Below are positions 34,801 through 37,063 of a DNA stretch of 37,063 nt, piece after piece. The translations under genes were made by a program, and so were the position numbers. This DNA comes from a virus. The notes under the pieces were generated by a model that saw only the letters and a program-made list of their open reading frames with translations, had not been told where the DNA came from and ran no database searches. The DNA lies in IMG/VR virus record IMGVR_UViG_3300017967_006162, positions 1 through 37,063 of that record; one strand, written 5' to 3'. The stretch's first letter is position 1, and every line of letters starts with the position of its first letter.

Positions 34801-35311
34801 ATCAACTGCTCAGGCAAAATATTGGAATAATCCTGGTGCTTGGAATAAAGTTGTTGAATATGTAAAGACTAAGGGGTATGATGTGGTTTGTATTGACAAA
34901 CATCCTTCTTTTGGACAGGGTGAATATTTTAACTATTGTCCAGATGGTATTATACCGAGACATAATAGAACTTTAAATCAGACAATTGCGACTATAAATA
35001 AATCTGAGTTTTTCATAGGATTAGGGTCAGGATTGTCATGGTTAGCATGGTCTATGAATAAGCACGTTTTATTAATTTCTGGGTTTAGTAATCCTAATTC
35101 AGAATTTTCCACAAAATGTGTTAGGATTTTTAATGACAAAACTTGCAATAGTTGCTATAATAGACATAAGTTCGATCCAGGCGATTGGCTTTGGTGTCCG
35201 GATCATAAAGGAACCGATAGAATGTTTGAGTGTACAAAAAATATCTCTACTGAGATGGTTTTTGATGGAATTGATAAAATTATTCAAATGGTAAAATATG
35301 AAAATAAATGA
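31808..35311 (+). CDS. Three-domain protein: GT2 - GT4 - BAHT-type O-heptosyltransferase
   Basis: 1167 aa from ATG 31808 (AAAAGGT before it). Residues 1 to about 250 are GT2 (SLITSCFNAEKYIRETAESI, ISDDFSNDKT, HIDSDD). From about 440 a GT4 domain follows (INPGCGIEIPPKGYGGVEEV; TGQPCLGVLEGMACGLPVVG near 671). From about 820 the C-terminus matches the bacterial autotransporter heptosyltransferase group (Aah/TibC): a beta lead-in, WLDSSALGDNIAWMEPVEAF, STAQAKYWNNPGAW, FIGLGSGLSWLAW, then CNSCYNRHKFDPGDW, CPDHKGT and FEC, the four-cysteine iron-binding finger. Known relatives transfer heptose to Ser of beta-helical passengers and do not carry GT2 and GT4 domains as far as I know. Likely role: build and attach a glycan to protein. 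Confidence 0.88.
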   Translation: MYDELKLSLITSCFNAEKYIRETAESILCQNYDNWEWLISDDFSNDKTLEIINDISLRDDRIKIIQPKYKKEIWWNPQTHATGDIVCHIDSDDFILPNTLKRINYYFNLFPESVLMHFNANKYYDNFTIKSNQDFLSNFKDNVFMTTDNDSFLEGFEKLWPNRTNIFGYLRIFRNLPGIKFPVHKDGEACSSNDGQWLLMMEERGKWITIPRTTYLARDHNDSENYRNWNTRGEAQLAIDAKERRKNFILEYPRNLKYFDDIYDSAESTYISYLNHEIQAKNISFLNFKYDILKKEKLKKLFFDHNVFFDGVKNVDYFFIKINLEDTVEEISKFIESIENNLSFNCEIVIFCDNSHLMKNNRTGIDIISDVISMMTDLNYHFNWYNKDNRFTLITRSKNGEIKKIVEVISEPESEKKSEIENLPVENFERIIHDNNFEKLNIIQINPGCGIEIPPKGYGGVEEVVGQYINAGKRRGHNVKLMWLSEITQTELENYDVFHNHMVNFNDSLKHKFVPFIHTVHDAWVGLQEKYSYSYNQIKSTIENSVLSLTPINKFISYFDAQDKLFHLHHGVDTNFYYPNYTKKRSNRLVCVGGGDDRKGFHLAILAAHKLGFPITIVGADSIHDDYNKVFYQIYNDCKKDIEINLLGNVFKKDLRDILSEQDIIVHPASMETGQPCLGVLEGMACGLPVVGTLQDEMKIPGFYQCDRSVDTIVEGILHHLNDLDQSSKDARKFAMERDWDNIFLNLEKYYYRAKELKQTIPLDMGERLISIYQNDLKNASEHDFSKYRHDRKKSYYNITVNPNPYVSIKGNVDKNFKINFKDSETDYIHFQTKIGNNCWAASTLSYFIPWKIEIFDEKTEELVHVYDMKMENKKVFIWLDSSALGDNIAWMEPVEAFRKKHKCKVICSTFFNELFENEYPEIKFEKPNSGFKDFDHQYRIGFFEKCDLSPVDCKDVPLQTLCASILGFKDWKEKPSKITVYEKEYELNKPYVAIATQSTAQAKYWNNPGAWNKVVEYVKTKGYDVVCIDKHPSFGQGEYFNYCPDGIIPRHNRTLNQTIATINKSEFFIGLGSGLSWLAWSMNKHVLLISGFSNPNSEFSTKCVRIFNDKTCNSCYNRHKFDPGDWLWCPDHKGTDRMFECTKNISTEMVFDGIDKIIQMVKYENK

Positions 35312-35942
35312 AGATAAGATAGCACAATCATTAGTAAATCCAGAATTTGCAACGTTAGTTGCTGAGAAATTTATAGCAAATGCACCATCAGAAAATGTTG
35401 AGGATGATGGCGCATCTTTGGAAAATAGAGGATATTATTTTTTATTTGATGATATCTATAATGGTTCGGTTTTACATGCGATTGAATGGGTATTACTCAA
35501 TAATATGAAAAAAACGTCAAGACCAGAATTTTTGACATTGTGCATAAATTCTCATGGAGGAGATATGACGGCTGGTTTTGCTTTGATTGATGTTATGAGA
35601 GGGTCTTCTATTCCTATTCATACAGTCGGTCTTGGTATTATAGGAAGTGCCGCACTTTCAATTTTTATGGCTGGGAAAAAAGGAAGACGACTATTAACAC
35701 CGAATACAAGTATTTTATCTCATCAATATTCTTGGGGTTCTTTTGGTAAAGAGCATGAACTTTTTGCTGTACAAAAAGAATATGATTTAACAACCGAAAG
35801 AATGTTAAATCATTATAGAAAGTGTACAGGCATTGATGATGATGAAATACGTAAATTTTTATTGCCTCCGCACGATGTTTGGTTATCTTCAAATGAGGCA
35901 TTGAAATATGGAATTTGTGATGAGGTCAAGGAATTATCTTGA
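35298..35942 (+). CDS. ClpP-like serine protease
   Basis: 214 aa, near the usual ClpP length. Visible blocks: LCINSHGGDMTAGFALIDVM, TVGLGIIGSAALSIFMAGKKGRR with S117 as nucleophile, and ILSHQYS with H142 of the triad; the remaining acid lies in the C-terminal helical part. A conserved HGGD in place of PGG is common in phage copies. Marine T4-like phages often carry clpP-type genes; the product may process virion precursors or alter host proteolysis. It starts inside the last codons of the glycosyltransferase gene (14-base overlap) and marks the switch from the accessory island to core genes. Confidence 0.88.
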   Translation: MKINEDKIAQSLVNPEFATLVAEKFIANAPSENVEDDGASLENRGYYFLFDDIYNGSVLHAIEWVLLNNMKKTSRPEFLTLCINSHGGDMTAGFALIDVMRGSSIPIHTVGLGIIGSAALSIFMAGKKGRRLLTPNTSILSHQYSWGSFGKEHELFAVQKEYDLTTERMLNHYRKCTGIDDDEIRKFLLPPHDVWLSSNEALKYGICDEVKELS

Positions 35943-36130
35943 TTAAAACAGAATATTTAATTATTAATGGAGACTCTTCTAATGAGCAAAAACAATTGAC
36001 ATTAATAGAGGATTGTGATAATATTAAAAAAATGACTATTCAAAATTGTGGTCATAATGTCGGTAAAATACTAAAAGACAGGGATTTGTTAAAACCTATT
36101 TTGAAAGAATTTTTTAAAATTTATGATTAA
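35939..36130 (+). CDS. Small protein (63 aa), resembles C-terminal end of an alpha/beta hydrolase
   Basis: The frame opens at TTG 35939, overlapping the ClpP stop, and ends 8 bases into gp33. The pattern LIINGDSSNEQ then NCGHNVGKILKDRDLLKPILKEFF looks like the last strand, catalytic-His loop (CGHNV) and final helix of an alpha/beta hydrolase, but nothing else of that fold is present. It may be a remnant or an independent small phage protein. The start codon is uncertain. Confidence 0.5.
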   Translation: MIKTEYLIINGDSSNEQKQLTLIEDCDNIKKMTIQNCGHNVGKILKDRDLLKPILKEFFKIYD

Positions 36131-36347
36131 AACTCTTAAACCTCAAGAATTTTCAGTAATAATTGAACAATTAGTCATACAGACAAAAATGACTTATATT
36201 GAGGCTATTTCATATTATTGTGAAGAAAATAAAATTGAACCTGAAACGGCAGGAAAAATAATTCAAGGAGCTTTAAAACAGAAAGTTAGAGAAGAGGCAA
36301 TTGATTTGCACTTTTTACCAAAAACTGCTACAATACCTGGATTATGA
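36123..36347 (+). CDS. 33: Late transcription co-activator (T4 gp33 homologue)
   Basis: 74 aa, shorter than T4 gp33 (112) by the N-terminal part. VIIEQLVIQTKMTYIEAISYYCEEN aligns well with the helical IIEKMVEEFGMSYLEATTAFLEEN region of gp33, and the later EEAIDLHFLPK with SEAIDENLLRP. In T4 gp33 binds the beta flap of host RNA polymerase and links the gp45 clamp to gp55-directed late transcription. Its place before gp59 is the same as in T4, which strengthens the call. ATGA junction with gp59. Confidence 0.88.
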   Translation: MIKTLKPQEFSVIIEQLVIQTKMTYIEAISYYCEENKIEPETAGKIIQGALKQKVREEAIDLHFLPKTATIPGL

Positions 36348-36955
36348 TTAAAATGGAACCGTTCGATTGTTATAAGGAATATGTAGCAATCAAAAATCAT
36401 TTTCTTACTGAAAAATTTGATTATTTTAAGTATGGAAAAGGAAAAAGAAAGGTCTCATACGAAACATTTAAAAAGCGTAATGATCATTTCTTTTTTGTAA
36501 AATTAGCAAAAAATTTCAAAGATGAAGAAATCGTTAAATTTTTTGTGGCAAATTTCATCGATGATGAAAATATGTGGATTGGAGAAGCGCTTGACACTCA
36601 AGCAGAAATATGTTATACTAATTGGAATAAACGTGTTCAAAGCATGGGTTACATGTTTAGTAATGAAATAGATAAACTATTAAATGAAGGAGATTTTGAT
36701 CAATGGTTCAAAATCGATAAAGGTCATCATCCACTTTTATTGAGATTGGCCATTGCTAAATATATTAGTATGGAAACATTCTCCATACTAAATTTAATTC
36801 TTAATTTTATACCTGATTGGGACAGAAAAATTTCTGAAAAATTTGTATGGCCTCAATTTAGAAATAAAGTTTTGAAGTATACTCCATTTTTGGAGGTGGA
36901 TAAGACCAAGTTTCGTAAAATTTTACGAAACAAGATACAGCAATATACAACGTAA
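36344..36955 (+). CDS. 59: DNA helicase loader (T4 gp59 homologue)
   Basis: 203 aa against 217 in T4. The family pattern is clear: FDYFKYGKGKRKVSYETFKKRNDHFFFVKLA, then FFVANFIDDENMWIGE, LLRLAIAKYISMETFSILNLILNFI and a FVWPQFRNKVLKY end with LEVDKTKFRKIL. gp59 loads the replicative helicase (gp41 type) onto gp32-covered forks. Start at ATG 36344 (ATGA overlap with gp33) or ATG 36353. It is followed by gp32 in T4 order, and its last codons carry a 22-bp palindrome that may belong to gp32 control. Confidence 0.92.
   Translation: MIKMEPFDCYKEYVAIKNHFLTEKFDYFKYGKGKRKVSYETFKKRNDHFFFVKLAKNFKDEEIVKFFVANFIDDENMWIGEALDTQAEICYTNWNKRVQSMGYMFSNEIDKLLNEGDFDQWFKIDKGHHPLLLRLAIAKYISMETFSILNLILNFIPDWDRKISEKFVWPQFRNKVLKYTPFLEVDKTKFRKILRNKIQQYTT
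36910..36931. repeat. 22-bp perfect palindrome at the end of gp59, upstream of gp32
   Basis: Bases 36910-36931 equal their reverse complement (TTTCGTAAAA followed by TTTTACGAAA, flanked by G and C). The RNA could form a hairpin of about nine pairs, 50 bases before the gp32 start. Its CGAAA/TTTCG half-sites recur at 36956-36972. Confidence 0.6.
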
Positions 36956-36972
36956 TATTTCGAAATACGAAA
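36956..36972 (+). promoter_or_regulatory. Possible gp32 leader element (12-bp palindrome plus CGAAA repeat)
   Basis: The 25-base gap before gp32 holds the palindrome TATTTCGAAATA (36956-36967), then another CGAAA directly before the AAGGA ribosome site. In T4, gp32 represses its own mRNA through a structured leader; whether this is an equivalent is inference. Confidence 0.35.
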
Positions 36973-36980
36973 GGAACGAT

Positions 36981-37063
36981 ATGACTTCACTATCCGAACT
37001 CAAGAAAAACCGCAATTCTTTTTTAAAGCAACTCAATAAAGAAATTGAAAAAATTGACACTCC
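36981..37063 (+). CDS. 32: Single-stranded DNA-binding protein (gp32 homologue), N-terminal fragment
   Basis: Only 27 residues are inside the window. MTSLSELKKNRNSFLKQLNKEIEKID resembles the short basic N-terminal (cooperativity) segment of gp32 proteins in marine T4-like phages, and AAGGA 5 bases before the ATG is a good ribosome site. The call rests mainly on gene order (33-59-32 as in T4). The zinc and OB-fold core lies outside the window. Confidence 0.7.
   Translation, partial: MTSLSELKKNRNSFLKQLNKEIEKIDT

Noticed and set aside
1-37063. CRISPR arrays, tRNA genes, insertion sequences, integrase or attachment sites
   Set aside because: Looked for spaced direct repeats, cloverleaf-like stretches and transposase or recombinase motifs on both strands and saw none; reading by eye can miss degenerate tRNAs.

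Overview
The window looks like part of the genome of an AT-rich, T4-like (tailed, myovirus-type) phage, most likely marine. The anchor is the right edge, where three recognisable T4 core genes sit in T4 order: gp33 (late-transcription co-activator), gp59 (helicase loader) and the start of gp32 (single-stranded DNA-binding protein). A ClpP-like protease precedes them. Genes overlap by a few bases or are spaced by fewer than 30, no tRNA or rRNA was seen, and paired Ser/Thr-rich virion-type proteins lie on the minus strand. The host cannot be read from the sequence; the low G+C and the tricarboxylate transporter genes would fit a pelagic proteobacterium, which is inference.

Layout. (1) 1-4.3 kb: the end of a radical SAM gene, then a small-molecule set of PLP aminotransferase, 2OG-Fe(II) oxygenase, glycine amidinotransferase-like enzyme, a radical SAM enzyme and an SDR. 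(2) 4.3-13.3 kb: eight overlapping radical SAM genes built from repeated modules. (3) 13.3-16.3 kb, minus strand: TctC and TctA of a tripartite tricarboxylate transporter, plus a methyltransferase. (4) 16.3-20.7 kb: three more radical SAM genes, an SGNH hydrolase-like protein and a 73-aa protein. (5) 20.7-24.4 kb: three small GT8-like glycosyltransferases, two related methyltransferase-like proteins (one with a damaged SAM site) and a second 2OG oxygenase. (6) 24.4-28.0 kb, minus strand: a duplicated two-gene cassette of virion structural protein plus small partner. (7) 28.1-35.3 kb: a GT4-FkbM-GT fusion of 891 aa, a 340-aa glycosyltransferase and a 1167-aa GT2-GT4-BAHT fusion. (8) 35.3-37.06 kb: ClpP, a small ORF and gp33-gp59-gp32.

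Working model (inference): 1-35 kb is an accessory island that makes and attaches an unusual decoration. The radical SAM enzymes, aminotransferase, amidinotransferase, oxygenases, SDR and methyltransferases would build or tailor a sugar, amino acid or peptide group. The glycosyltransferases would assemble it. The BAHT domain, whose known relatives O-heptosylate Ser residues of beta-rich autotransporter passengers, would attach it to protein, the best nearby candidates being the Ser/Thr-rich structural proteins. The thirteen radical SAM genes in about 20.7 kb and the three-domain BAHT fusion are the most unusual items. TctA and TctC without TctB are a separate oddity, pointing to altered uptake of a carboxylate by the infected cell.
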